NCBI RefSeq assembly: GCF_023509015.1
Contig: NZ_CP094975.1
Span: 4,209,501-4,273,500 of the forward strand
Source: Pseudomonas abieticivorans
Lineage (GTDB): Bacteria > Pseudomonadota > Gammaproteobacteria > Pseudomonadales > Pseudomonadaceae
Reading direction: 5' to 3'
DNA length: 64,000 nucleotides
Under the pieces are notes generated by a model. That model had not been told where the DNA came from. It made no database searches and was given only the letters and a program-made list of their open reading frames with translations. The position numbers and the translations under genes were made by a program. This document shows, piece by piece, positions 54,773-63,900 of the stretch; within the stretch, counting starts at the first letter, position 1; each line of letters starts with the position of its first letter.

Positions 54773-56128
54773 TTACTTCATGTCCGGCAGGCGCGCTTCG
54801 CTTTTGACTTCCGTCTGGGCGATGGCTTCTGCTGGCAACACGACTTTTTCCTTGTTCAGCAACTGGCCCATGTTGGCCAGCACGCGGTACATCGAATACT
54901 CCTCGGTGTAGCGCACCTCGGCGTAACGACGGTTGGCGTTGTACAACTCGTTCTCACTGTCCAACAGGTCGAGCAGGGTCCGTTGGCCCAGGCCGAACTG
55001 GTCTTGGTAGGCAGCACGCACCTTGGTGGTGGTCTCGGCGTATTCGCGGGCGTAGGGGGTTTGCACGCGGGCGTTGTTCATGGCGTTCCAGGCCAGCGAC
55101 ATGTTCTCGTTGAGCATGCGCAGGGCGTTGTTACGGATGTCCATGGCCTGGTTGATCTTGTGCGCATCGGACTGCAGGCGGGCCTTGTCGCTGCCGCCGC
55201 GGAACAGGTTGTAGTTCATTACCACGCCGGCGCGCCAGTTGTTGTCGCGGCCTTCTTCGCCGGAGATGTTGTTGTTGGCGCCCACCGCCAGCTCCGCGTC
55301 CAGGCGCGGGTAGAACGGCGACTTGGCGGTTTCGTACTGGCTTTCGGCAGACTGCACGTCGGCTTGGGCCGATTTCAGGTAGGGGTTGTTCTCCAGCATC
55401 GACTGGCGGGCGGACGCAAGGTCTGTGGGCATTTCGCCTTTGACCGAGGCTGGTGATTCCAGCTCGTCGGGCATGCGCCCCACGGCGCTGAAGAAGTTCG
55501 CCTCGGCGTCCGACAGGTCTACTTGGGCGGTGTAGAAGTTGTTCTCGGCCAGGGCGCGACGGGCTCGCGATTGGTCGACGTCGGCGGTGCTGCCCACGCC
55601 GCGCTCGCTGCGCAGGCCGATCTGGTCGTTGACCCGCAGGTGCGCCTGCAGGTTATTTTTGGCCAGGGTCAGTAGCTCGCGACGCTTGAGCACTTCCAGG
55701 TACACCTCGATGGCGCGCAGGGCCAGGGTTTCCGAGGTACCGCGCACGTAGTAGGCGCGCGAGTTGACCACGCCCTTGGTGCGTTCCACTTCGTTGGGGG
55801 TGTTGAAACCGTCGAACAGCATCTGCCGCAGCCGCAGTTCCGACTGGGTGTAATTCAGGGTTTCGGTGTTGTTGCCGGTGAGCGCGCGGGTGGTCGGGCT
55901 GTCGGTTTTTTCCCGGCCGTAACCGGCCACCAGGTCAACGCTGGGGTAAAACCCGCCCTTGGCGACTTTCTCGTCCTCATCTGCCGACAGCCGGTTGTTA
56001 ATGCTGGACTGGATCTCCGGGTGGTTGTCGATGGTGCTCTGGATCGCGTCGGTGAGCGACATGGCTTGGGCTTGAGCGCAGGCCATCGCCAACAAAACCG
56101 CGCTGTAGATGGGGTTCAAAACGCGCAT
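54773..56128 (-). CDS. TolC-family outer-membrane channel (LapE-like)
   Basis: The ATG at 56128 gives 451 aa with a signal peptide (RVLNPIYSAVLLAMACAQAQ). The mature part has two TolC repeats with LTDAIQSTIDNHPEIQSSIN at the start and FGLGQRTLLDLLDSENELYN in the second repeat, typical of type I secretion channels. It is the first gene of the lapEBC-like operon. The frame is open 59 codons further upstream without family-like sequence. A 568-bp regulatory region separates it from the divergent adhesin gene. Confidence 0.93.
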   Translation of the reverse strand: MRVLNPIYSAVLLAMACAQAQAMSLTDAIQSTIDNHPEIQSSINNRLSADEDEKVAKGGFYPSVDLVAGYGREKTDSPTTRALTGNNTETLNYTQSELRLRQMLFDGFNTPNEVERTKGVVNSRAYYVRGTSETLALRAIEVYLEVLKRRELLTLAKNNLQAHLRVNDQIGLRSERGVGSTADVDQSRARRALAENNFYTAQVDLSDAEANFFSAVGRMPDELESPASVKGEMPTDLASARQSMLENNPYLKSAQADVQSAESQYETAKSPFYPRLDAELAVGANNNISGEEGRDNNWRAGVVMNYNLFRGGSDKARLQSDAHKINQAMDIRNNALRMLNENMSLAWNAMNNARVQTPYAREYAETTTKVRAAYQDQFGLGQRTLLDLLDSENELYNANRRYAEVRYTEEYSMYRVLANMGQLLNKEKVVLPAEAIAQTEVKSEARLPDMK

Positions 56129-56696
56129 TGGGTGGATCTCCCTAAGGTCTTCGAAGTGAAGCAATCGCCAAAAAAATGACGAAAAATAAAGGTCAAACCG
56201 TTTCAGGCCTGTAACAACAGAGCTAAGAACATCTTTAGGAAGAGCTAAGAAGATTTTTTCATAACAGTTATGCGGAAAAAAACTTATGCGCTCTGGAAAA
56301 TCCAAGACATTGTTCTCTCAAGCCAGCCCGCCAAGCGAAGTAACAACAAGGCTTTAGGGCTGAACAAGAAAAGTTCAGAATTTATTTGCGACATAGGGCG
56401 GGGATGTAGCGGAGGGGAGGGAACGCGTGAGTCTTTGGCGACAGAAAATTGTCACTTGCAGGGTAAAGACTCATTCGCCACCTCACCAAAAGCGCTCGAA
56501 AACGGATCAAACTGATTTTGTTCAGGTTTGTCCGCGCGAGCCGCCGGCGGTTGTAGGTCAGTTGGATTGGCTGTGTAGCATGAAGCATCCGAATGGGTCG
56601 GGTGCCGTGCCGCATGGCGTCCGGCCGTACCTCCACGCACACCCCTGTGCACTGTGCGCAAACACCTGATGCCGCGAGCGGCAGTGGAGAATGCAC
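56129..56696. promoter_or_regulatory. Divergent regulatory region between the secretion operon and adhesin
   Basis: This 568-bp gene-free stretch is AT-richer than its flanks. It holds two 18-bp direct repeats, AGAGCTAAGAACATCTTT (56219-56236) and AGAGCTAAGAAGATTTTT (56241-56258), 22 bp apart, and a CATAAC-A-GTTATG palindrome (56260-56272). A looser inverted repeat, CAAACTGA and TCAGGTTTG, lies near 56506-56529. The features suit a regulator bound on one face of the helix, but no known site (for example FleQ) was recognised with confidence. Confidence 0.5.
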
Positions 56697-59309
56697 ATGG
56701 CTACATTGATCGGGACTGTCACCAAGGTCATCGGGCAGGTATTCGCTGTTGGCGGCGACGGCAGCCGCCGGGCGCTGGTCGAAGGCGACCGGGTGTTTGC
56801 CGGCGAGCAACTGGACACCGGCGCCTCGGGCGCGGTGGCGGTGCACCTGAACAACGGCAACGAGCTGACCCTGGGCCGTGACAGTAGCCTCAAGCTGTCC
56901 CCCGATCTGCTCGCCGGCCATGCCCCTCATGTGGATGCTCCCGAGGCGGTCGCCCCCAGCGAGTCGCAACTGACCGACGTGCAAAAGCTGCAACAAGCCA
57001 TCGCCGCGGGTGCCGACCCGACGGCCGATGCCGAGGCCACTGCGGCCGGCCCCACCCTCACCACCAACACGCCCGGCGGCGCGGCCGGTGGTGGCCACAG
57101 TTTCGTGTTGCTCACTGAAGTCGGTGGCGCGGTTGATCCGGTCACCGGTTTCCCCACCGCAGGCTTCGGCGGCGTGCCGGAACTGGCCATCCAGGACGTG
57201 CTGCCGCAGCCCAACACCAATGCCCAGGACACCGCGCCTATCGTGATCACCCCCCTGCTGCCGGTACCGGTGGACAACGGCGTGACCATCAACGGCCTGT
57301 CGGTGCAATCGGGTGAGATCAACGTCAACGAGGCCAACCTGCCATTGGGCTCGGCCAGCAATGCGGCGGCCCTCACCCAAGCCAACAGCTTCACCGTGAG
57401 CGCGCCGGACGGCCTGAGCAACCTGACCGTCGGCGGCATCAACGTGCTCACCAATGGCGTGCTCACCGGCCTCGGCCAGTCGATCACCACGGGCCTGGGC
57501 AACACCCTGACTATCACCGGCTACAACAACGGCCAGGTCACCTACACCTACACCCTGGACGGCAACGAAAGCCAACCCGCGGGCAACGGCGCCAACACCA
57601 TCAGCGAAAGCATCACGGTCACGGCCACCGACAGCAACGGCACCACGGCCACCGGCACCATCGACGTCAACGTGACCGACGACGTGCCCCAGGCCATCAA
57701 CGACCTCAACCCGGTGGCCGCCACCGAACAGCACCTGGTGCTGACCGGTAACGTGCTGACCAATGACATCCAGGGCGCCGACCGCATCCCGGTCACCGGC
57801 ACCAGCGGCCCCATTACCCCCGGCACCTACACCGGCACCTACGGCACCCTGGTGCTGACCGCCGACGGCAACTACACCTACACCCTCAACAGCAGCGACC
57901 CGGCATTTGTCGCCCTGCATGGTGGCGGCAGTGGCACCGAAACGTTCACCTACACCCTCAATGACTCGGACGGCGATACCAGCACTGCCACGCTGACGTT
58001 GAACATCAATAACATCAACGACCAGGTCTTGATCAACGGCTTGGACGTGAGCGGCGGCGAACAAACCGTCTACGAGAAAAACCTGGCCGACGGCAGTAGC
58101 CCCAACGCTGGCGCGCTGACCCAGAACGGGACCTTCACCATCAATGCCGCCGACGGCTTGCAGACCTTGACCGTGGGCGGGGTGAACATCGTGACCGGCG
58201 GGGCGGTGACCGGCGTCGGCCAAGTCATCACCACCACGCTCGGCCAGCAGTTGACCATCACCAACGTCAACCTCACCACCGGCGTGGTCACCTACAGCTA
58301 CACCCTGGCCGACAACATCCAGCACCCGCTGGGCCAGGGCGCCAACGATAAGGTCGACCACATCAGCGTGGTGGCCACCGACACGGACGGCAGCACCGCC
58401 AGCGCCAGCCTGGACGTGAACATCATCGACGACACGCCCAAGGCGATTGCCGACACCACGCACGTGGTCGAAGGCGGCACCGTGGTGGGTAACGTGCTGG
58501 CCAACGACGTGCCCAGCGCTGATGGCCCCAGTGCCTTTGGCGCGGTGATCGGCGTACGCGCCGGCGGCTTTACCGCACTGCCTGCGGTGGGCGGCGTAGG
58601 CACCAGCGTTACCGGCCTGTACGGCACGCTGACCGTGGCGGCAAACGGCGAAGCGGTCTACCACAGCAACCCCAACGCCGTGACGCCGCCAGGCGCTTAC
58701 GATGTGTTCACGTACACCATCGCCGACGCGGACGGTGACCTCAGCACCACCACCATCACCATCGGCATCGCCGACAGCGGCCTGGTCGCGCTCACCGACA
58801 GTGACGTGACGGTGTACGAGAAAGACCTCGACAAATTCCAGGACCACAACGACCTGGCGCCGGGCACCGTGACCGGCAGCACGCCTGCGCTGACCGGCGA
58901 GACGGCCAGCGGCTCGCTGGCGGGCTCGGTGACCGGCGGCGTCGGCGCCCTGACTTACAGCCTGGTGGGCGCCACCAATGGCAACCTGACCGGCACCTAT
59001 GGGCAAATCCACCTCAACAGCGATGGCAGCTACACCTACACCCTGAACCTCGGCCCCGCACACCACGCCGGCGGCCAACGATGGCAACAACACCCTCAGC
59101 AACGAGACCTTCACCTACCAGGCCACCGACGCCAACGGCAACACGGTCACCAGCACCATCGTCATCAACATCGTCGACGACGTGCCCACGGCCAACCCAG
59201 ACACCGCGCACATCGCCGAAGGCCAGACGGTACAAGGCAACGTGCTGCACAACGATGTGTCCGGCGCCGATGGTTTCTATGGCGTGGTGGGCGTCAAGGC
59301 CGGCAGTGA
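56697..59309 (+). CDS. Adhesin 5' part: retention module, LapG site, first repeats
   Basis: The ATG at 56697 (GGAG seven bases upstream) is preferred to the ATG at 56691. The N-terminus TVTKVIGQVFAVGGDGSRRA and ALVEGDRVFAGEQLDTG match the LapA retention module that wedges the protein in the outer-membrane pore. TAAG at residues 115-118 is the expected LapG protease site, with cleavage between the two Ala. Two related Ig-like units begin at TINGLSVQSGE and LINGLDVSGGEQ. Two VCBS-type units then start at DDVPQAIND and DDTPKAIADTTH. The last 87 codons, after the frameshift, are Arg/His/Gln-rich nonsense. Confidence 0.88.
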   Translation: MATLIGTVTKVIGQVFAVGGDGSRRALVEGDRVFAGEQLDTGASGAVAVHLNNGNELTLGRDSSLKLSPDLLAGHAPHVDAPEAVAPSESQLTDVQKLQQAIAAGADPTADAEATAAGPTLTTNTPGGAAGGGHSFVLLTEVGGAVDPVTGFPTAGFGGVPELAIQDVLPQPNTNAQDTAPIVITPLLPVPVDNGVTINGLSVQSGEINVNEANLPLGSASNAAALTQANSFTVSAPDGLSNLTVGGINVLTNGVLTGLGQSITTGLGNTLTITGYNNGQVTYTYTLDGNESQPAGNGANTISESITVTATDSNGTTATGTIDVNVTDDVPQAINDLNPVAATEQHLVLTGNVLTNDIQGADRIPVTGTSGPITPGTYTGTYGTLVLTADGNYTYTLNSSDPAFVALHGGGSGTETFTYTLNDSDGDTSTATLTLNINNINDQVLINGLDVSGGEQTVYEKNLADGSSPNAGALTQNGTFTINAADGLQTLTVGGVNIVTGGAVTGVGQVITTTLGQQLTITNVNLTTGVVTYSYTLADNIQHPLGQGANDKVDHISVVATDTDGSTASASLDVNIIDDTPKAIADTTHVVEGGTVVGNVLANDVPSADGPSAFGAVIGVRAGGFTALPAVGGVGTSVTGLYGTLTVAANGEAVYHSNPNAVTPPGAYDVFTYTIADADGDLSTTTITIGIADSGLVALTDSDVTVYEKDLDKFQDHNDLAPGTVTGSTPALTGETASGSLAGSVTGGVGALTYSLVGATNGNLTGTYGQIHLNSDGSYTYTLNLGPAHHAGGQRWQQHPQQRDLHLPGHRRQRQHGHQHHRHQHRRRRAHGQPRHRAHRRRPDGTRQRAAQRCVRRRWFLWRGGRQGRQ

Positions 59310-61372
59310 TACCTCGCAGCCAGTCATTGGCGGGGTGAACACGGTGATCAACGGCCAATACGGCCAATTGGTGATCCTGGCCGACGGCACCTCGGCCTAC
59401 CATGCCTACGCCAACTCGGTGACCCACGGCACGGTCAGCGACGTGTTCACCTACTCGGTGGCCGACGGCGACGGCGACATCAGCACCACCACCGTCACCA
59501 TCAAAATCAGCGATGCGGGCCTGCAAGCCTGTGACGTGAATGGCGTGACCGTGTTCGAAGCGGCGCTGGACCTGAACAAAGACCATAACGATTTGGCCGC
59601 GGGCACTTCCACCGGCAGCCATCCGGATTCGACCGCCGAAACCGCCAGCGGCACCGTGGCCGGTTCGGTGACCGGTGGCGTCGGCGCGCTGACCTACAGC
59701 CTGGTCGGCGCCACCAACGGCGACCTGACCGGTACCTATGGGCAAATCCACCTCAATGCCGACGGCACCTACACCTATACCCTGACGTCGGCACCGCATG
59801 TCGGCCCAGGGGCCTCCCTGGGCACCACCGAAAGCTTCACCCTGGTGACCACCGACAGCGTGGGCAACACCGTCACCAGTGAATTGACCGTGCGCATCGT
59901 CGATGACAAGCCGACGGCCTACCCGGACTATGCCCACATCGTCGAAGGCCAGACGGTCCAAGGCAATGTGCTGCAAAACGACGTGTCGGGCGCCGATGGC
60001 TTCTATGGCGTGGTGGGCGTCAAGGCCGGCGGCGACACCTCCCATTCGGTGATTGGCGGCGTAGGGACGGCGATCATTGGCCAGTACGGCGTGCTGATCA
60101 TTGCCGCCGACGGTACGTCTGCCTATCACGCCAACGCCAACTCGGTGAGCCATGGCACGGTGAGCGATGTGTTCACCTACTCGGTGGCCGACGGCGACGG
60201 CGACATCAGCACCACCACCGTCACCATCAAGATCAGCGACGCGGGCCTGCAAGCCTGTGACGTGAATGGCGTGACCGTGTTCGAAGCGGCGCTGGACCTG
60301 AACAAAGACCCTAATGATTTGGCCGCGGGCACTTCCACCGGCAGCCATCCGGATTCGACCGCAGAAACCGCCAGCGGCAGCGTGGCCGGTTCGGTGACCG
60401 GCGGCGTCGGCGCGCTGACCTACAGCCTGCAGGGCGCCACCAACGGCAACCTCACCGGCACCTACGGGGTCATCCACCTCAACGGCGACGGCAGCTACAC
60501 CTACACCCTGGTCTCGGCCCCCCATGTGGCGCCGGGCGCGGTGCAAAGCACCACCGAAAGCTTCACCCTGGTGACCACCGACAGCGTCGGCAACAGCGTG
60601 ACCAGTGAGCTGACCATCCGCATCGTCGATGACAAGCCCACTGCCTACCCGGACTCGGCCCACCTCTACGAAGGCCAGACGGTGCAAGGCAACGTCTTGC
60701 AAAACGATGTGTCCGGCGCCGACGGCTTCTACGGCGTAGTGGGCGTCAAGGCCGGTGGCGACACGTCCCATTCGGTGGTTGGCGGCGTGGGCACGGTGAT
60801 CACCGGCCTGTATGGCCAACTGGTGATTTTGGCCGACGGTACCTCGGCCTACCATGCCAACGCCAACTCGGTGAGCCATGGCACGGTGAGCGATGTGTTC
60901 ACCTACTCGGTGGCCGACGGCGACGGCGACATCAGCACCACCACCGTCACCATCAAGATCAGCGACACCGGCCTGCAGGCCTGCGACGTGCATGGCGTGA
61001 CCGTGTTCGAAGCGGCCCTGGACCTGAACCAGGATCACAACGACCTGGCACCCGGCACGGTGGTGGGCAGTCACCCCGATTCCACCGGCGAAACCGCCAG
61101 CGGCAGCGTCGCCGGCAGCATCAACGGTGGCGCCGGGCCGATCACCTATAGCCTGGCAGGCGCGACCGATGGCACCCTGGTCGGCCAATACGGCACGCTG
61201 CACCTCAACAGTGACGGCAGCTATACCTACACCCTGACGTCGGCGCCTAAAACCACGCCGGGGGCCAACAACGGCGCCGACCTGACCCACGAGACGTTCA
61301 CCTACCAGGGCACGGACTCGCTGGGCAACACCATCAGCAGCCACCTGACCATCAACATCGCCGACGACGTGC
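58437..61372 (+). repeat. Four tandem coding repeats of about 726-747 bp in the adhesin
   Basis: Units begin at the Pro codon after each DD(T/V/K) motif: 58437, 59185, 59911 and 60637, ending at 61372. Spacings are 748 (one base too many because of the frameshift), 726, 726 and 735 bp, or 242-249 residues. The units at 59185 and 59911 are nearly identical over long stretches (for instance 59425-59655 against 60151-60380). Each holds an EGQTVQGNVL-NDVSGADG half and a SYTYTL-containing half. Confidence 0.85.
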
Positions 61373-63843
61373 CCAAGGCCGGGCCCATCGAGCAGGGCGC
61401 AACGGTGTCGGGCATCAACACCAACCTGCTGCTGGTGATCGATGTGTCCGGCAGCATGAACGAAGACTCCGGCGTCGGTGGCAGCCGCCTGGACCTGGCA
61501 AAATCGGCCATCTTCACCTTGCTCAACAAGTACGATGACATGGGTGACGTCAAGGTGCAGGTGGTGACCTTCAACAGCAGTGTCGACGTGGCCAGCAGCG
61601 TCTGGGTCGACGTGGCCACTGCCAAGGCCTACATCGCCGGGCTGCACGCCGAGAGTGGCACCAACTACGACTACGCCTTGAGCGGCGCGCAACAGGCGTT
61701 CCAGACCAGCGGCAAGATCGAGGGCGCGCAGAACGTCAGCTACTTCTTCTCCGACGGCAACCCGACCCTGTCCGATACCAATCCCAAGACCGGCCACGGC
61801 CAGTCGGGCAGCGAAACCAACGTCGACAAGGGCGATGGCATCGACCCAAGCGAGGCACAAGCCTGGGCCAACTACCTCACGGCCAACGACATCAAGTCCT
61901 ATGCCATTGGCCTTGGCACCCACGTCAACAGCCAGTACCTGGACCCGATCGCCTACGACGGGGTGGCCAAGGTCGACACCAACGCCACCGTGGTCAAGAA
62001 CCTGGGCGACCTCGACGCGGTGCTCAGCGGCACCGTGCAGGGCGTGGCACTGACTGGCAGCCTGCTGGCCCACAGCACCTTCGGTGCCGACGGCGGCTTC
62101 ATCAAGGCCATCCTGGTGGATGGCGTGACCTACACCTACGACCCCAAGGCCAACAACGGCGCGGGCGGCATGAGCACGTCCGGCGGTACCAGCCACGGCA
62201 GTTTCGACACCACCACCAACAGCATCAGCGTGGCCAGCAGCCATGGCGGCACCTTGGTGGTGGACATGGACAACGGCGCCTACAGCTACACCTCGTCGGC
62301 CAATGGCACCACGGTGGCGATCAAGGAAACCGTGGGCTTCGTGCTAGCCGACAATGACGGCGACCTGTCCAACCCCGCCACCCTGACCATCAACCTCACG
62401 CCTAACACCGCCCCGGTGGCCGTGGCCGACCACATCATCACCAATATCCTGTCCTCGACCATCATCGTGCCCAGCGACGGGCTGGTGGCCAACGACACCG
62501 ATGCCAATGGCGATCAGTTGACCGTCACCAACATCGGTTTCGTCACCGGCTGGGCGCCCAAGGGGGCCGACTTCAGTGCGGCCAGCACGCAGACGATCCT
62601 GTTCAACGGCACCGGCAACACCAGCGCCAACCAGGTCAAGACCATCGACCGCAGTGACTTCAACGCCAACACCGGCAACATGACGGCGTTGCTGGTGGTC
62701 AGCGGGTTCCTCGGCGCGGCGGCGTTTGTCAGCAATGCCAATGCGTCGGACTCGATCACCGTGCACCTCAAGGCCGGCGAAACCCTGAACCTCAGTGACG
62801 CCAGCAACAGCCACCTGGACCTGTCCTGGAAGCTGGGCAATGGCGGTTCGACGCCGTTGGGCGATGGCGGCTCGATCCACGCCACCACCGACGGCGACTA
62901 CACCATCCACGTCAGCCATGCGGCTGGCCACGCCAGCGCCACGGCCTACACCCTGGACATGGCGGTCAACTACGCAGGGGCGGCCGATTACACGCCCAAC
63001 CTGCCGGCCACGTACACCGTCAGCGACGGCCATGGCGGCAGCGACACGGCGGCTGCGCTGATCACCTACCAGGCCGGGCATACCCTGACCGGTACCACGG
63101 GCGATGACATCTTGCTGGGCGATGACAGCGGCAACACGCTGATCGGCAAGGGCGGCCATGACTTCATGATGGGCGGCGCGGGCAATGACACCTTCATCGG
63201 CGGTACCGCCGCCGGTGACGTGACCACCGTCAGCTACCACAACGCCAAGGGCCCGGTGACCGTGGACCTGCGCATCGAGACGGCGCAGGACACCGGCGCC
63301 GGCCACGACACTTTGCACAATATCCAGAACCTGATTGCCTCGGACTACGGCGACCATCTGACCGGTAACGATCAGGCCAACGTGCTCAGCGGCGGCCTGG
63401 GTAATGACGTGCTGGTGGGCGGTGGCGGCAACGACACCTTGATCGGCAGCTTCGGCAACAACACCCTGACCGGCGGCGCGGGCGAAGACACCTTCAAGTA
63501 CGGCCCCAACAACGCCGGCCACGACACCATCACCGACTTCAGCCCGGGCACCGACAAGCTCGACCTGTCGCAACTGCTGCAGGGCGAGAACGCCAACGCC
63601 ACCTCGTTGGACGATTACCTGCACTTCACGGTAACCGGTGTGGGGGCGGGGCTGGTGTCGTCGATCAGTGTCAGCGTCACGGCCGGCGCGGCGCCGACCC
63701 AGACCATCGACCTGCAAGGCGTGAACCTGGCCAGTCACTACGGCGTGACGCCGGGGGCGGGCGGGGTGGTGTCGGCGCATGACACAGCGACGATTATCAA
63801 TGGGATGCTGGGCGATCACTCGCTGAAGGTCGATACCGTGTGA
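59182..63843 (+). CDS. Adhesin 3' part: repeats, vWFA domain, RTX repeats, secretion signal
   Basis: The frame opens at a GTG (59182), but real coding sense begins about 130 bp earlier, before the overlap with the upstream frame, so this is the continuation of one gene. It holds three of the tandem VCBS-like units, then a von Willebrand A domain with the metal site VIDVSGSMNED (nt about 61435) and YFFSDGNPTLSD. A linker with VCBS-like features follows, then RTX nonapeptides (GGAGNDTFIGG, GGLGNDVLVGGGGNDTLIG, about 63110-63480). FKYGPNNAGHDTITDFSPGT then marks the type I secretion C-terminal domain (VC_A0849 subclass). The stop is TGA at 63841-63843. Confidence 0.88.
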   Translation: MPTANPDTAHIAEGQTVQGNVLHNDVSGADGFYGVVGVKAGSDTSQPVIGGVNTVINGQYGQLVILADGTSAYHAYANSVTHGTVSDVFTYSVADGDGDISTTTVTIKISDAGLQACDVNGVTVFEAALDLNKDHNDLAAGTSTGSHPDSTAETASGTVAGSVTGGVGALTYSLVGATNGDLTGTYGQIHLNADGTYTYTLTSAPHVGPGASLGTTESFTLVTTDSVGNTVTSELTVRIVDDKPTAYPDYAHIVEGQTVQGNVLQNDVSGADGFYGVVGVKAGGDTSHSVIGGVGTAIIGQYGVLIIAADGTSAYHANANSVSHGTVSDVFTYSVADGDGDISTTTVTIKISDAGLQACDVNGVTVFEAALDLNKDPNDLAAGTSTGSHPDSTAETASGSVAGSVTGGVGALTYSLQGATNGNLTGTYGVIHLNGDGSYTYTLVSAPHVAPGAVQSTTESFTLVTTDSVGNSVTSELTIRIVDDKPTAYPDSAHLYEGQTVQGNVLQNDVSGADGFYGVVGVKAGGDTSHSVVGGVGTVITGLYGQLVILADGTSAYHANANSVSHGTVSDVFTYSVADGDGDISTTTVTIKISDTGLQACDVHGVTVFEAALDLNQDHNDLAPGTVVGSHPDSTGETASGSVAGSINGGAGPITYSLAGATDGTLVGQYGTLHLNSDGSYTYTLTSAPKTTPGANNGADLTHETFTYQGTDSLGNTISSHLTINIADDVPKAGPIEQGATVSGINTNLLLVIDVSGSMNEDSGVGGSRLDLAKSAIFTLLNKYDDMGDVKVQVVTFNSSVDVASSVWVDVATAKAYIAGLHAESGTNYDYALSGAQQAFQTSGKIEGAQNVSYFFSDGNPTLSDTNPKTGHGQSGSETNVDKGDGIDPSEAQAWANYLTANDIKSYAIGLGTHVNSQYLDPIAYDGVAKVDTNATVVKNLGDLDAVLSGTVQGVALTGSLLAHSTFGADGGFIKAILVDGVTYTYDPKANNGAGGMSTSGGTSHGSFDTTTNSISVASSHGGTLVVDMDNGAYSYTSSANGTTVAIKETVGFVLADNDGDLSNPATLTINLTPNTAPVAVADHIITNILSSTIIVPSDGLVANDTDANGDQLTVTNIGFVTGWAPKGADFSAASTQTILFNGTGNTSANQVKTIDRSDFNANTGNMTALLVVSGFLGAAAFVSNANASDSITVHLKAGETLNLSDASNSHLDLSWKLGNGGSTPLGDGGSIHATTDGDYTIHVSHAAGHASATAYTLDMAVNYAGAADYTPNLPATYTVSDGHGGSDTAAALITYQAGHTLTGTTGDDILLGDDSGNTLIGKGGHDFMMGGAGNDTFIGGTAAGDVTTVSYHNAKGPVTVDLRIETAQDTGAGHDTLHNIQNLIASDYGDHLTGNDQANVLSGGLGNDVLVGGGGNDTLIGSFGNNTLTGGAGEDTFKYGPNNAGHDTITDFSPGTDKLDLSQLLQGENANATSLDDYLHFTVTGVGAGLVSSISVSVTAGAAPTQTIDLQGVNLASHYGVTPGAGGVVSAHDTATIINGMLGDHSLKVDTV

Positions 63844-63900
63844 GCAGGCTTTAACGGTAGCCCCCGTCCTAACCCTAGCGGGTTGGGGCGAGGGCGATCT

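Larger units (their letters stand above)
56697..63843 (+). pseudogene. LapA/MapA-like giant RTX adhesin, interrupted by one frameshift
   Basis: Two overlapping open frames together make one adhesin. Near 59046 the sequence reads CTGAACCTCGG where sister repeats encode Leu-Thr-Ser-Ala-Pro (CTGACCTCGG). Removing one A restores a single frame of 2381 aa running through TSAPHTTPAANDGNNTLSNE and into the downstream ORF. As written, the first frame goes out of register after about 783 residues and stops at 59309. Order of the restored protein: retention module, LapG-type site, Ig-like/VCBS repeats, vWFA domain, RTX repeats and C-terminal secretion signal. It could be a true null allele, a phase-variable site or a sequencing error; the rest of the gene shows no other decay, which favours a recent event or an error. 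Confidence 0.85.

Noticed and set aside
58437..61372. Regularly spaced repeats considered as a CRISPR array
   Set aside because: The units are about 726 bp, continuous and coding; there are no short repeats with unique spacers and no cas genes.
59014..62244. A very long open frame (over 1,000 codons) on the minus strand across the adhesin
   Set aside because: It is the antisense shadow of GC-rich repeated coding sequence; its product is a low-complexity Gly/Val/His/Arg pattern with no domain or ribosome-binding site. The same holds for the minus-strand frames at 56382-59114 and 62344-63819.
63844..63900. Terminator after the adhesin
   Set aside because: CCTAACCC and GGGTTGGG can pair, but there is no T-tract and the stem is imperfect in its outer part, so the call was not made.
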